Part shown: one piece after another, positions 44,799 through 54,871 of the stretch
Layout: every line of letters begins with the position of its first letter
How positions within the stretch are numbered: the first letter of the stretch is position 1
Origin: Streptomyces sp. MP131-18
Lineage (GTDB): Bacteria > Actinomycetota > Actinomycetes > Streptomycetales > Streptomycetaceae
Direction of reading: 5' to 3'
Length of the DNA stretch: 64,000 nucleotides
NCBI RefSeq assembly: GCF_001984575.1
Contig: NZ_LZNS01000001.1
Coordinates: 5,679,682 to 5,743,681 of the forward strand
Notes under the pieces: model-generated
What the model was told of the DNA's origin: nothing
The model's input: the letters and a program-made list of their open reading frames with translations, nothing else
The model's database searches: none
Program-made: the position numbers and the translations under genes

Positions 44799-46136
44799 TC
44801 ACCCGTGCCCGGCGTGCTGGGCGTGTTCGGCCAGGATGCGGGTGGCGACCGCGGGCGAGTCCACCAGCGGGTGCAGTGCCAGGGCGCGCAGCGCCGCGCG
44901 GCGCGAGCCGGTCGCCGCCGCCTCGATCGTGGCCCGTTCCACCGCCTTGACCTGGAGCATGAGACCCAGCTCCGCCGCTCCGGGCGACAGGCACGGCACC
45001 GGGCGCGCGCCCTGCGCCGTCACCTCGCAGACCGTCTCGACGATCGCGTCGGCCGGCAGCTCCGGCACCGTCCCGCCGTTGCGGACGTTCAGGATCAGCC
45101 GGGAACGCCGGTCGCCCGTGATGGCCGCCATCAGGTCGAGCGCGACGCGTTCGTAGCCACCGCCGGCCAGATCGCAGCTGTCCCGCTGCCAGCCGCCCGA
45201 CGCCGCGCGCCCCTCCGCGCCGTACGTCTCCTCCCGCTCCCGGCGCGTGCGTTCCCACAGCTCGGGCGCGCGGCCCGGCTCGCGCGCCGCGTCCGAAAAG
45301 AACGCGCCCTGCTGCGCGTTCAGGAACTCGCCCCTGGTGGCCTCCGCCGCCCGCGCCGCGGCCAGCGTCTCCCGCCGGAAGTAGTAGTAGTGCAGGTACT
45401 CGTTGGGCAGCGCCCCCAGCGCGCGCAGCCACGCACCGCCGAACAGCCGGCCCTCCTCGAACGACGCCAGCGCCTCGTCGTCCGCCAGCAGCCCCGGCAG
45501 CAGGTCACGGCCCCGGTGGGTCAGCGAGCGCAGCCAGCCGAGGTGGTTGAGTCCCAGGTAGCCGAAACCGACCGCCGCCGGATCGACCCCCGCCGCCCGC
45601 GCCGCCCGCCGCACGAGCCCCACCGGCGAGTCGCAGATGCCGATGACGCGGTGGCCGAGCTGCGTGGCCATCGCCTCGGTCACCATGCCCGCCGGGTTGG
45701 TGAAGTTGATCAGCCACGCCTCCGGTGCCAGTGCCCGGACGCGGGCCGCGATCTCCAGCGCCACCGGCACCGTGCGCAGCCCGTACAGCACCCCGCCCGC
45801 GCCCGTCGTCTCCTGCCCCAGCACGCCGTGCCCCAGCGGCACGCGCTCGTCGCGGACGCGGCCCGCCGTGCCGCCGACCCGGACCGCGCAGAACACGAAG
45901 TCGGCGCCCCGCACCGCCTCGTCCAACGACCCGGCCACCCGCACCTCGGGCGCCCCAGGCACCCCCGCGGCCAGCCCGGCCAGCACCGAGGCGATGACGC
46001 GGACCCGGTCCTGGTCGGTGTCGTGCAGCGTGACCCGCGTACACCGATCGGGTGAATCGCGTGCGGCGTCCGACAGCAGCGCCCGGTATACCAGGGGGAC
46101 GCGGAAGCCACCCCCGCCGATGATCGTGAGCCTCAT
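44799..46136 (-). CDS. GH4 family 6-phospho-beta-glucosidase-like enzyme
   Basis: 445 residues. Family 4 enzymes use NAD+ and a divalent metal in a redox-elimination mechanism. Visible: N-terminal Rossmann loop LTIIGGGGFRVPLVYRALL, INFTNPAGMVTEAM, GICDSPVGLVRRAA with the metal-binding Cys, GYLGLNHLGWLRS with the metal-binding His, and ILNVRNGGTVPELPADAIVETVCEV. Likely acts on 6-phospho-beta-glucosides, but no PTS genes lie nearby. ATG 46136 is the natural start: a longer reading crosses the divergent promoter. Divergent from the PfkB-type sugar kinase, which could supply phosphorylated substrate. Confidence 0.92.
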   Translation of the reverse strand: MRLTIIGGGGFRVPLVYRALLSDAARDSPDRCTRVTLHDTDQDRVRVIASVLAGLAAGVPGAPEVRVAGSLDEAVRGADFVFCAVRVGGTAGRVRDERVPLGHGVLGQETTGAGGVLYGLRTVPVALEIAARVRALAPEAWLINFTNPAGMVTEAMATQLGHRVIGICDSPVGLVRRAARAAGVDPAAVGFGYLGLNHLGWLRSLTHRGRDLLPGLLADDEALASFEEGRLFGGAWLRALGALPNEYLHYYYFRRETLAAARAAEATRGEFLNAQQGAFFSDAAREPGRAPELWERTRREREETYGAEGRAASGGWQRDSCDLAGGGYERVALDLMAAITGDRRSRLILNVRNGGTVPELPADAIVETVCEVTAQGARPVPCLSPGAAELGLMLQVKAVERATIEAAATGSRRAALRALALHPLVDSPAVATRILAEHAQHAGHG

Positions 46137-46169
46137 GGCCCGGAACGTACCGTAGAAGTGACCGGGAAC

Positions 46170-46260
46170 GTCGGCGGGATCGGACGGGGACGGGACGGGG
46201 ACGGATGACCACGGGGACGAGCGGGACGAGGGGCGGGACGAGGCGCGGAACGAGGGGGAG
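46170..46260. repeat. G-rich imperfect repeats in the GH4-PfkB divergent spacer
   Basis: A purine-rich run of gggacg and gggacgag motifs on the plus strand fills most of the spacer between the two divergent genes. It may affect both promoters. G-runs of 3-5 at short spacing could allow G-quadruplex formation on the plus strand. Confidence 0.5.
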
Positions 46261-46266
46261 CGGCCG

Positions 46267-47391
46267 GTGAGCACGAAGACCCAGGACCCGCTCGCCGGCA
46301 TCCGCGCGCCCGGCGACCCGCCCGTGGACGTGTTCCTGACCGGCACCGTCTTCCTCGACATCATCTTCACCGGCCTCGACTCCGCCCCGGTGCGCGGCAC
46401 CGAGTCCTGGGCCCGCGGCATGGGCTCCAGCCCCGGCGGCGTGGCCAACATGGCCACCGCGCTGGCCCGCCTCGGCCTGCACACCAGCCTCGCCGCCGCG
46501 TTCGGCGACGACATGTACGGCGAGTACTGCTGGGAGACGCTGGAGCGCGGCGAGGGCATCGACCTGACGTCCTCGCGGACCGTCCCCGGCTGGCACTCGC
46601 CCGTGACCGTGTCCATGGCGTACGAGGGCGAGCGGACGATGGTCTCCCACGGCCACGAGGCGTCCGTTCACGAGGCGCTGCCAGGACCGCCGCCCGCCCG
46701 CTCCTGCATCGCGTCGCTCACCCCCGGGCAGCCGCAGGGCTGGGTGGCCGAGGCGGCGCGGGCGGGCAGCGTGGTCTTCGCCGACACCGGCTGGGACGAC
46801 ACCGGGACCTGGGACCTGGCGGCGCTGCCGGACCTGGCGTACTGCGAGGCGTTCCTGCCGAACGCGGCGGAGGCCATGCGCTACACCGGCACCGGCTGCC
46901 CGCGCGCCGCGGCCCGCGCCCTGACGAAGACGGTGCCGCTCGCCGTCGTCACGATGGGGGCCGAGGGGGCGTACGCGGCCGACGGCCGCACGGGGGAGAC
47001 CGCGGAGGTGCCCGCCATCCTCGTTGAGGCGCTGGACACCACCGGCGCGGGGGACGTGTTCATGGCCGGGTTCGTGACCGGCACGCTCGCGGGCTGGCCG
47101 CTCGCCGACCGGCTGGCCCTCGCCGGCCTGACCGCGGCCCTGTCCGTGCAGGAGTTCGGCGGCTCCCTGTCCGCACCCGGCTGGGGCGAGGTGGCCGCGT
47201 GGTGGCAGCGGGTCCGCGAGGTGACCCCGGCCGAGGGCCCGCCGGGGGCGGCCCTGGACCGGTACGCGTTCCTCTCCGGCCTGCTGCCCGGCGCGACCCG
47301 CCCCTGGCCGCTGCGCCGCGCCGTCCCGACCCTCGGCTTCCGCCCCCGCTCGGCGAACGGCCCAGGCCCAGCCCCCCGCCCCGGCCACTGA
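46267..47391 (+). CDS. PfkB family carbohydrate kinase
   Basis: 374 residues, GTG start at 46267. Ribokinase-fold motifs: GGVANMATALARLGL (first PfkB signature), AAFGDDMYGEYCWETLERGEGID, FLPNAAEAM, VVTMGAEGAYA, and DTTGAGDVFMAGFVTG with the catalytic Asp and anion hole. It phosphorylates a sugar or nucleoside with ATP. The last 35 residues are Pro/Arg-rich and probably disordered. Divergent from the GH4 glycosidase and likely in the same sugar-use unit. Confidence 0.9.
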   Translation: MSTKTQDPLAGIRAPGDPPVDVFLTGTVFLDIIFTGLDSAPVRGTESWARGMGSSPGGVANMATALARLGLHTSLAAAFGDDMYGEYCWETLERGEGIDLTSSRTVPGWHSPVTVSMAYEGERTMVSHGHEASVHEALPGPPPARSCIASLTPGQPQGWVAEAARAGSVVFADTGWDDTGTWDLAALPDLAYCEAFLPNAAEAMRYTGTGCPRAAARALTKTVPLAVVTMGAEGAYAADGRTGETAEVPAILVEALDTTGAGDVFMAGFVTGTLAGWPLADRLALAGLTAALSVQEFGGSLSAPGWGEVAAWWQRVREVTPAEGPPGAALDRYAFLSGLLPGATRPWPLRRAVPTLGFRPRSANGPGPAPRPGH

Positions 47392-47532
47392 ACGCGCGGC
47401 GGGGGCCGGCCGTGGCCGCCGTCGGCGATCGCACCCGGTAATGCCCTACGGCTCTGTCGGTCCCTCGTCGTACCCTGGGACTTCAGGCACTCCAGCGCAG
47501 AGAGGGATGAGCAGGTCCGCAGCGGGCCGCCC

Positions 47533-48549
<1,017 letters not shown>

Positions 48550-48561
48550 CCGCCCCGCATC

Positions 48562-49059
48562 ATGGCGATCGAGGTCAACAACGAATCCGGCCTGGACATC
48601 GATGAACGGGCCATCCTCGACATCGCCCGCTACGCCCTCGGCCGGATGCGGATTCACCCGCTTTCCGAGCTGTCGGTGATCGCGGTCGACGTAGCGGCGA
48701 TGGAGCAGCTCCATCTCCAGTGGATGGAGCTGTCCGGGCCCACCGACGTGATGTCGTTCCCGATGGACGAGCTGCGTCCGCCCTCCCGCGAGGAGGAGGA
48801 GCCCGTGCAGGGGCTCCTCGGGGACGTGGTGCTGTGCCCGGAGGTGGCGAGGCTCCAGGGCGAGCAGGCCCCGACCCATCACTCCATGGACGCGGAGCTT
48901 CAGTTGCTCACCGTCCACGGGGTGCTGCACCTGCTGGGCTACGACCACGAGGAGCCCGTCGAGAAGGCCGAGATGTTCGGCCTCCAGAAGGCCATCGTCG
49001 ACGGCTGGCGCGACGAGCGCGGGCTGCCGGGCCCGTCCCCCGCCCCCACGACGACATGA
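48562..49059 (+). CDS. ybeY: Endoribonuclease YbeY
   Basis: 165 residues, a single-domain metalloprotein for 16S rRNA 3' maturation and ribosome quality control. The zinc motif is HGVLHLLGYDHEEPVEKAEM (HxxxHxxxxxH). The conserved TDVMSFPMDELRP strand and LLGDVVLCPEVARLQ precede it. Its stop overlaps the start of the CorC-like gene (ATGA). Confidence 0.96.
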   Translation: MAIEVNNESGLDIDERAILDIARYALGRMRIHPLSELSVIAVDVAAMEQLHLQWMELSGPTDVMSFPMDELRPPSREEEEPVQGLLGDVVLCPEVARLQGEQAPTHHSMDAELQLLTVHGVLHLLGYDHEEPVEKAEMFGLQKAIVDGWRDERGLPGPSPAPTTT

Positions 49060-50375
49060 CCGGCACTCTGCTGCTCGCCGTGTTCGGGCTCCTGATGGTG
49101 GCCTGGCTCTCCTCCTGCGCCGAGGCGGGCCTCGCGGTGATCACCGGTTACCGGGCCGAGGAGGCGGTGCGCGCCGGGCGCCGGGGCGCGGCCCGGCTCG
49201 CCGCGGTGGCCGCCGACCCCACCCGCTACCTCAATCTCGCGCTGCTGCTGCGCGTCGCGGGCGAGATGGGCGCCGGGGTCCTGGTGGCGTACGCCTGCCT
49301 CAAGGAGTTCGACGAGGTCTGGCAGGCGCTCGCCGTGGCGTTCGGCGTGATGGTGCTGCTGTCGTTCGTCGCCGCCGGGGTGTCCCCGCGCACGATCGGC
49401 CGGCAGCACCCGCTGGCGACCACGACCGCGGCGGCCTACGTGCTGGTGCCGCTGGCCCGCGTGCTCGGCCCGCTGACGCAGGCGCTGATCATCCTCGGCA
49501 ACGCGCTGACGCCGGGGAAGGGCTTCCGCAAGGGGCCGTTCGCCTCGGAGGCGGAGCTGCGGGCGATGGTGGACCTGGCCGAGCGCGAGTCGCTGATCGA
49601 GGACGAGGAGCGCCGGATGGTGCACTCCGTCTTCGAGTTGGGCGACACGCTGGTCCGCGAGGTGATGGTGCCGCGCACCGACCTGGTGTCGATCGACCGC
49701 CACAAGACGGTCCGGCAGGCCCTGACGCTCGCGCTGCGCTCGGGTTTCTCCCGGATTCCGGTCACGGGGGAGAGCGATGACGACGTCGTCGGCATCGTCT
49801 ACCTGAAGGACCTGGTGCGGCGCGTGCACGTCAGCAGGGAGGCGGAGGCGGACCAGGTGGAGGCGGTGATGCGCGCGGCCTCGTTCGTGCCCGACACCAA
49901 GAACGCCGGGGATCTGCTGCGCGAGATGCAGCGCGACCACATCCACGTGTCGGTGGTGATCGACGAATACGGCGGCACGGCCGGTCTGGTCACCATCGAG
50001 GACATCCTGGAGGAGATCGTCGGCGAGATCACCGACGAGTACGACCGGGAGCTGCCGCCGGTGGAGGAGCTGGGCGACGGCGCCCACCGGGTCACCGCGC
50101 GCCTCGACCTGGGGGCGCTGGGCGAGTTGTACGGGCTGCGGCTGGACGACGAGGACGTGGAGACCGTCGGCGGCCTGCTGGCCAAGGCGCTCGGGCGGGT
50201 GCCGATCGCGGGCGCGCACGCCGTGGTGGACGTGTCCGAGGAGCAGGGCCGCAGCGCGCTCGCGGACGGCATCGCGGGGCTGCGCCTGACCGCGGAGTCA
50301 CCGGCCGGCCGCCGCAACCGGATCGACCGCATCCTGGTCGAGCCGGTCCCGGTCCCCGCGGAGCCCACGGACTGA
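49056..50375 (+). CDS. Hemolysin-family CNNM/CorC-type membrane protein
   Basis: 439 residues. An N-terminal DUF21 domain with about four TM segments (1-160) is followed by paired CBS domains at about 205-325 (REVMVPRTDLVSIDRHKTVRQAL and VVIDEYGGTAGLVTIEDILEEIVGEI) and a CorC_HlyC/TerC-associated C-terminal domain (350-425). Related CNNM/CorC proteins export Mg2+ or Co2+ with Na+ and bind ATP-Mg through the CBS pair. 'Hemolysin' is a historical label. Part of the phoH-ybeY-corC-like-era arrangement. Confidence 0.93.
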   Translation: MTGTLLLAVFGLLMVAWLSSCAEAGLAVITGYRAEEAVRAGRRGAARLAAVAADPTRYLNLALLLRVAGEMGAGVLVAYACLKEFDEVWQALAVAFGVMVLLSFVAAGVSPRTIGRQHPLATTTAAAYVLVPLARVLGPLTQALIILGNALTPGKGFRKGPFASEAELRAMVDLAERESLIEDEERRMVHSVFELGDTLVREVMVPRTDLVSIDRHKTVRQALTLALRSGFSRIPVTGESDDDVVGIVYLKDLVRRVHVSREAEADQVEAVMRAASFVPDTKNAGDLLREMQRDHIHVSVVIDEYGGTAGLVTIEDILEEIVGEITDEYDRELPPVEELGDGAHRVTARLDLGALGELYGLRLDDEDVETVGGLLAKALGRVPIAGAHAVVDVSEEQGRSALADGIAGLRLTAESPAGRRNRIDRILVEPVPVPAEPTD

Positions 50376-50453
50376 CGGGCGCCCGGAAGGGGCGCTCACT
50401 CCAATGGGCGTGCGACGGTGGCCGTACGGGCGGCCGGCTGGCGCCATGGAAGC

Positions 50454-51167
50454 ATGTACGCGCACCTACGCACGGCCGTCGTCGCGGGGGCGGCCGCACT
50501 GAGTCTGGGGCTCGCGCCCGGCCAGCCCGCCGCCGCCGACGTGCTCGGCGAGCGGCAGCTGCGCGAGGCGCTGCTCGACGCGGTGGACCTGCCCGCGGGG
50601 TGGGCCGGGGACAGTGAACGGTCCGCCGCCGAGCGGGGCTTCGGCGTTCCGCGGCCGGCGGAGCCCGCCTGCGGCGAGCTGTTCGACAGCACATCGGACA
50701 CCGCCGCGCGGGCCGGGTTCGCCCGCACCCGCAGCGGCCCGTTCGTCACCACTGTCGCCGCCGCGCACGGCGACGCGGCCGCGGCCGGGCGGGTGCTGGC
50801 CGCGGTGGAGGGCGCGGTCCGCGGCGCGTGCGCCACCGTTCACACCCAGGAGCGCGCCGGGGAGGGCACGGTCACCGTGTCCTACGACGCCGCCGCACTG
50901 GAAGCCGAGCGGCTGGGCGACGAGAGCGTGGCCGTCCGGTACCAGCGGCGCCCGTCGGGTCCCGGCGCGGCGACGCCGGTCGTGGCCGATCTGGTGGTGG
51001 TGCGGGTCGGCGCGCACACCGTCCGCGTCGCGCAGGCCGGGCGGGAGGACGAGGGCACCGAGGAGATGGCGGCCATCGCGGAACGCGCGGCGGAGAAACT
51101 GCGGCAGGTCGCCGAGGGCCGCACCCCGGCCCCGCCGCCGGATCAGCCGGGCACCACGGATCTGTGA
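50454..51167 (+). CDS. Hypothetical secreted protein
   Basis: 237 residues from ATG 50454, preceded by ggaag. A signal peptide (MYAHLRTAVVAGAAALSLGLAPGQPAAA) has no lipobox Cys, so the product is released or wall-bound rather than lipid-anchored. The mature protein has two Cys (PACGELF and GACATVH), perhaps one disulfide, and alternating beta strands (GTVTVSYDA, VADLVVVRVGAHTVRVA), similar in plan to sensor-like PknH/LpqH-type extracellular domains. Family not recognised. It interrupts the ybeY-era gene group. Confidence 0.72.
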   Translation: MYAHLRTAVVAGAAALSLGLAPGQPAAADVLGERQLREALLDAVDLPAGWAGDSERSAAERGFGVPRPAEPACGELFDSTSDTAARAGFARTRSGPFVTTVAAAHGDAAAAGRVLAAVEGAVRGACATVHTQERAGEGTVTVSYDAAALEAERLGDESVAVRYQRRPSGPGAATPVVADLVVVRVGAHTVRVAQAGREDEGTEEMAAIAERAAEKLRQVAEGRTPAPPPDQPGTTDL

Positions 51168-51195
51168 CCCGCCGGCACCGCATAAGCTCGGACCC

Positions 51196-51543
51196 ATGAA
51201 TGACGCCGTTGACCCCGAGGACCGCAAGATCATTACGCTGGCGCGGAGTGCCCGCGCCCGCAACGGCGTTCCGGAGGGGGCCGCGGTGCGGGACGAGACG
51301 GGCCGCACCTACGTGGCCGCCACCGTCGCGCTCGCCTCGCTGCACCTGAGCGCGCTGCGGACCGCCGTGGCCATGGCCGTGGCCAGCGGCGCCGGGTCGC
51401 TCGAGGCCGCCGCGGTGGTGTCCGAGGCCGACGCGCTGCCGGACGGCGACCTGGCCGCGGTGCGCGACCTCGGCGGGCCCGGCGTTCCCGTGCTGCTGGC
51501 AGGGCCCGACGGACGGCTCCGCGAGACGATCGCCGCCTCATGA
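51196..51543 (+). CDS. Cytidine deaminase-like protein without zinc-binding motifs
   Basis: 115 residues. The order GRTYVAATVALASLHLSALRTAVAMAVASGAGSLEAAAVVSEA follows the cytidine deaminase fold (G-x-x-Y-x-G-x-N-V-E, then the C-A-E helix, then A-x-x-V-V), but the C-A-E motif is S-A-L and the P-C-x-x-C motif is missing altogether; the protein has no Cys at all. It should therefore be inactive as a deaminase. It overlaps era by 4 nt. It may be a structural or regulatory remnant kept for coupling with era. Confidence 0.75.
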   Translation: MNDAVDPEDRKIITLARSARARNGVPEGAAVRDETGRTYVAATVALASLHLSALRTAVAMAVASGAGSLEAAAVVSEADALPDGDLAAVRDLGGPGVPVLLAGPDGRLRETIAAS

Positions 51544-52469
51544 GCACGCCGCCGCCGGACCACCGTTCCGGATTCGCCTGTTTCGTGGGCCGCCCCAACG
51601 CGGGCAAGTCCACCCTCACCAACGCCCTGGTGGGCACCAAGGTCGCCATCACCTCGAACCGCCCGCAGACCACCCGGCACACCGTCCGCGGCATCGTGCA
51701 CCGGCCGGAGGCGCAGCTGGTGCTCGTGGACACCCCGGGCCTGCACAAGCCGCGGACGCTGCTCGGTCAGCGGCTGAACGACGTGGTCCGCGCCACGTGG
51801 GCCGAGGTCGACGTGATCGGTTTCTGCCTGCCCGCGAACGAAAAGGTCGGCCCCGGCGACCGGTTCATCGCCAAGGAGCTGGCCCAGATCACCCGCACCC
51901 CGAAGGTCGCGATCGTCACGAAGACGGACCTGATGGCGGGCGATGCCCTGGCCGAGCAGCTGATCGCGGTGGACCGGCTGGGCAAGGAGTCGGGCTTCGA
52001 ATGGGCGGAGATCGTCCCGGTCTCCGCCGTCGAGGGCCGGCAGGTCGAGCTGCTGGCCGAGCTGCTGGTGCCGTTGCTGCCCGAGGGGCCGCCGCTGTAC
52101 CCGGAGGGCGACCTCACCGACGAGCCCGAGCTGGTCATGATCGCGGAGCTGATCAGGGAGGCCGCCCTCGAAGGCGTCAGGGACGAGCTGCCGCACTCCA
52201 TCGCGGTGGTGGTGGAGGAGATGCTGCCCCGGGAGGACCGCCCGGCGGACCGGCCGCTGCTGGACATCCACGCCAACCTCTTCATCGAGCGGCCCAGCCA
52301 GAAGGGCATCGTCATCGGCCCCAAGGGCAAGCGGCTGAAGGAGGTCGGCACCACCTCCAGGCGGCAGATCGAGGCCCTGCTCGGCACGCCGGTCTTCCTC
52401 GACCTGCACGTGAAGGTCGCGAAGGACTGGCAGCGCGACCCCAAGCAGCTGCGCCGCCTCGGCTTCTGA
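51540..52469 (+). CDS. era: GTPase Era
   Basis: 309 residues. G1 GRPNAGKSTLTNAL, G2 TTRHTVRG, G3 DTPGLHKP, G4 TKTDLM, and a C-terminal KH domain with ANLFIERPSQKGIVIGPKGKRLKEVG that binds the 3' end of 16S rRNA. Essential for 30S assembly. ATG start overlaps the CDA-like stop (ATGA). With phoH, ybeY and the CorC-like gene it forms the conserved ribosome-maturation group. Confidence 0.97.
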   Translation: MSTPPPDHRSGFACFVGRPNAGKSTLTNALVGTKVAITSNRPQTTRHTVRGIVHRPEAQLVLVDTPGLHKPRTLLGQRLNDVVRATWAEVDVIGFCLPANEKVGPGDRFIAKELAQITRTPKVAIVTKTDLMAGDALAEQLIAVDRLGKESGFEWAEIVPVSAVEGRQVELLAELLVPLLPEGPPLYPEGDLTDEPELVMIAELIREAALEGVRDELPHSIAVVVEEMLPREDRPADRPLLDIHANLFIERPSQKGIVIGPKGKRLKEVGTTSRRQIEALLGTPVFLDLHVKVAKDWQRDPKQLRRLGF

Positions 52470-52539
52470 GGCCCGGCGACCGTCCCCCGATTGCCGCCGC
52501 CCGCGCGCGGCGGCAGCCGGGGCGGGGTGCAATGGCGGC

Positions 52540-53292
52540 ATGAACGACACGTCCCGGCCGGCCGTTCTGGCACGTCGCCTCGAGGTCGTGCGCGGCGGGG
52601 CGCCGGTGCTGAAGGAGCTGGAGTTCTCGGTGCCGCGTGGCACCGTGACCGGGCTGCTCGGGCCTTCCGGCTGCGGCAAGACGACGCTGATGCGGGCGGT
52701 CGTGGGGGCGCAGGCTCGGGTGACGGGGCGCCTCGATGTGCTGGGCGAGCCGGCCGGCAGCGCCGCGCTGCGCCACCGCCTCGGCTATCTCACCCAGGCC
52801 CCGTCCGTCTACCTCGACCTGACGGCCACGCAGAATCTGGACTACTGGGCCGCCGTCCTCGGCGTCGGGCGGGCCGACCGTTCCGAGCACGTCCGTTCCG
52901 TGCTCGCGGACGTCGATCTGACCGAGCACGCGGGTGCGTTGGCCGGGCGGCTGTCCAGCGGCCAGCGGGCCAGGGTGTCGCTGGCGGTGGCGCTGCTGGG
53001 CGCGCCGGAGCTGCTGGTGCTCGACGAGCCGACGGTGGGTCTCGATCCGGTGCTGCGCCGCAGCCTGTGGGATCTGTTCCACCGGCTGGCGGCGGAACGG
53101 GGGGCCACGCTGCTGATCTCCTCGCACGTGATGGACGAGGCCGACCGCTGCGACCGGCTGATGCTGATGCGCGAGGGCCGCGTCCTCGCCGAGGGCACCC
53201 CCGAGGAGCTGCGGGCCCGTACCGGCACCGACTCCGTCGAGCACGCCTTCCTGCACCTCGTCGAGGCCGACCGCAAGGCGCGCACGCCGTGA
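52540..53292 (+). CDS. ABC transporter ATP-binding protein
   Basis: 250 residues. Walker A GPSGCGKTTL, Q-loop YLTQAPSVY, ABC signature LSSGQRARVSLAVALLG, Walker B LLVLDEPTVGLDP, and switch His in ISSHVMDEADRCDRLMLM. It resembles the NatA/DrrA subgroup of ABC-2 exporters. Its stop overlaps the permease start (GTGA). Substrate unknown. The partner indicates export of a hydrophobic compound or a drug-like molecule. Confidence 0.93.
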   Translation: MNDTSRPAVLARRLEVVRGGAPVLKELEFSVPRGTVTGLLGPSGCGKTTLMRAVVGAQARVTGRLDVLGEPAGSAALRHRLGYLTQAPSVYLDLTATQNLDYWAAVLGVGRADRSEHVRSVLADVDLTEHAGALAGRLSSGQRARVSLAVALLGAPELLVLDEPTVGLDPVLRRSLWDLFHRLAAERGATLLISSHVMDEADRCDRLMLMREGRVLAEGTPEELRARTGTDSVEHAFLHLVEADRKARTP

Positions 53293-54026
53293 GCGTGGGC
53301 CGCACGCTCGCCACAGCGCGCCGTGTGCTGCGCCAACTCGGCCACGACCGGCGGACCGTTGCGCTGCTGCTGTTCGTTCCGCTGTTCCTGCTGACGCTGC
53401 TGCACTACGTCTTCGAGTCCGACCCGCGGCTGTTCGACCGGGTCGGGGCCTCTCTGCTGGGGATCTTCCCGCTCATCACGATGTTTCTGACCACCTCGAT
53501 CGCGACGCTGCGCGAGCGCACCACGGGAACGCTGGAGCGGCTGATGGCGATGCCGCTCGGCAAGGGCGATCTGATCTTCGGCTACGCGCTCGCGTTCGGC
53601 GCGTTCGCGGTGCTCCAGGCGGGCCTGGCCACCGCCGTCGGGGTGTGGCTGCTGGACCTGGACCTCGCCGGATCGCCGTGGCTGCTGCTGTTCATGGCGC
53701 TGCTCACCGCGCTGCTCGGCATCGCCCTCGGGCTCTTCGTATCGGCGTTCGCGGCCTCGGAGTTCCAGGCCGTGCAGTTCATGCCGGCGCTGATCGTTCC
53801 GCAGATCCTGGTGTGCGGCCTGTTCGCGCCCCGCGACACGATGCAGCCCGCGCTGGAGTACGCCTCCAACGTGCTGCCGATGTCGTACTCGGTGAACGCG
53901 ATGACCGGCGTGCTCAACGGGACCGGCATCCCCGACCACTTCCTGCGCGACGTGGCCGTGGTCGTCGGCATGGCGCTGGGCTTCCTCGCGCTGGCCGCCG
54001 TGACCCTGCGCCGCCGCACGCCCTGA
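53289..54026 (+). CDS. ABC-2 type transporter permease
   Basis: 245 residues with six TM helices. The ABC-2 family signature is visible as RERTTGTLERLMAMPLGKGDLIFGYALAFG, followed by QFMPALIVPQILVCGLFAPRDTMQPALEYASNVLPMSYSVNAM, the conserved C-terminal part. It pairs with the ATPase just upstream, and the 4-nt overlap implies coupled translation. No regulator adjoins the pair. Confidence 0.93.
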   Translation: MSVGRTLATARRVLRQLGHDRRTVALLLFVPLFLLTLLHYVFESDPRLFDRVGASLLGIFPLITMFLTTSIATLRERTTGTLERLMAMPLGKGDLIFGYALAFGAFAVLQAGLATAVGVWLLDLDLAGSPWLLLFMALLTALLGIALGLFVSAFAASEFQAVQFMPALIVPQILVCGLFAPRDTMQPALEYASNVLPMSYSVNAMTGVLNGTGIPDHFLRDVAVVVGMALGFLALAAVTLRRRTP

Positions 54027-54112
54027 ACGGCCAGGACCGGCCCGACTCGGCCCTGCCCCGGCCCTGCCCCTGCCCGCCCCGACTCGGCCCGTCGGCGCGG
54101 TCGTTACGGTCG

Positions 54113-54757
54113 TTACGCGGAGAGCGCCGCCGTCGCCAGCAGCCGTTCGGTGTCGGCGGGGCCGAGGCGCAGGGCCTCGCCGATCACCGACAGCATGGCC
54201 AGCTCCGAGGTCCGGTACGGCCCGTCGGACAGCGCGATGCGGGCCCCGTGCAGCAGCAGGCTCTCGCGGCCCGGGCTCGCCAGGTGCGGGGTCAGCGCCG
54301 ACAGCGCCTCGCGCACCTCCCGGTCCAGCTGCGCGGGGCTGTCGGCGGCCAGCGCGGCCTGGAGCGTCAGCAGGCGCTCCTCGGTGCAGTCCGCGAACCC
54401 CGCCGCCCGCACCGCCTCGACCGCGGTGCGGCGGGTGGCGGCGTTGGCGGCGGCGTTGTCTCCCGTGGCGAGCAGGGCCAGCGTGATGGAGTGGACGCCG
54501 TCGCGCAGCAGCGCGGTGAGCCGCGTGGTGGTCGGCTGGTTCAGCGCGCCGAGCGGGAACCGGCCGCGGCAGGCCACGCATTCCACCACGGGCTCGGCCG
54601 CCCCGCGGGGCAGCACCGGCAGCCCGAGCAGCGTCAGCCTGCGCCGCCCGTTCAGCCGCCGGTAGCAGCGGTCCCCGCCGCACGAGACGCAGAAGAAGTC
54701 CCCGTCGTCCACCACACGCCAGGCCGTGCGGACGCCCGCCATCCGGGAGTGCACCAC
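54113..54757 (-). CDS. TerB-like protein with N-terminal zinc ribbon
   Basis: 214 residues. A zinc-ribbon-like segment has C23-x2-C26 (FFCVSCGGDR) and C60-x2-C63 (VECVACRGRF). The rest is helical: TRLTALLRDGVHSITLALLATGDN, then REALSALTPHLASPGRESLLLHGARIALSDGPYRTSELAMLSVIGEALRL, whose acidic helix and 'ALSDG' turn recall the TerB fold (tellurite-resistance family, metal-binding). The usual acidic metal site is only partly evident. GTG start at 54757, with ggagg 6 nt upstream. Convergent with the ABC permease. Confidence 0.75.
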   Translation of the reverse strand: MVHSRMAGVRTAWRVVDDGDFFCVSCGGDRCYRRLNGRRRLTLLGLPVLPRGAAEPVVECVACRGRFPLGALNQPTTTRLTALLRDGVHSITLALLATGDNAAANAATRRTAVEAVRAAGFADCTEERLLTLQAALAADSPAQLDREVREALSALTPHLASPGRESLLLHGARIALSDGPYRTSELAMLSVIGEALRLGPADTERLLATAALSA

Positions 54758-54871
54758 GCCGTACCTCCGTTACCCGCTGGCAACATTGCCGTGGGCGTGA
54801 TGTTAACCACACTCCACCGTCGGCGTCAGTAGTGCGGACGCACAAACAGCGCGCGGCCCCGCCGTCGTGCG

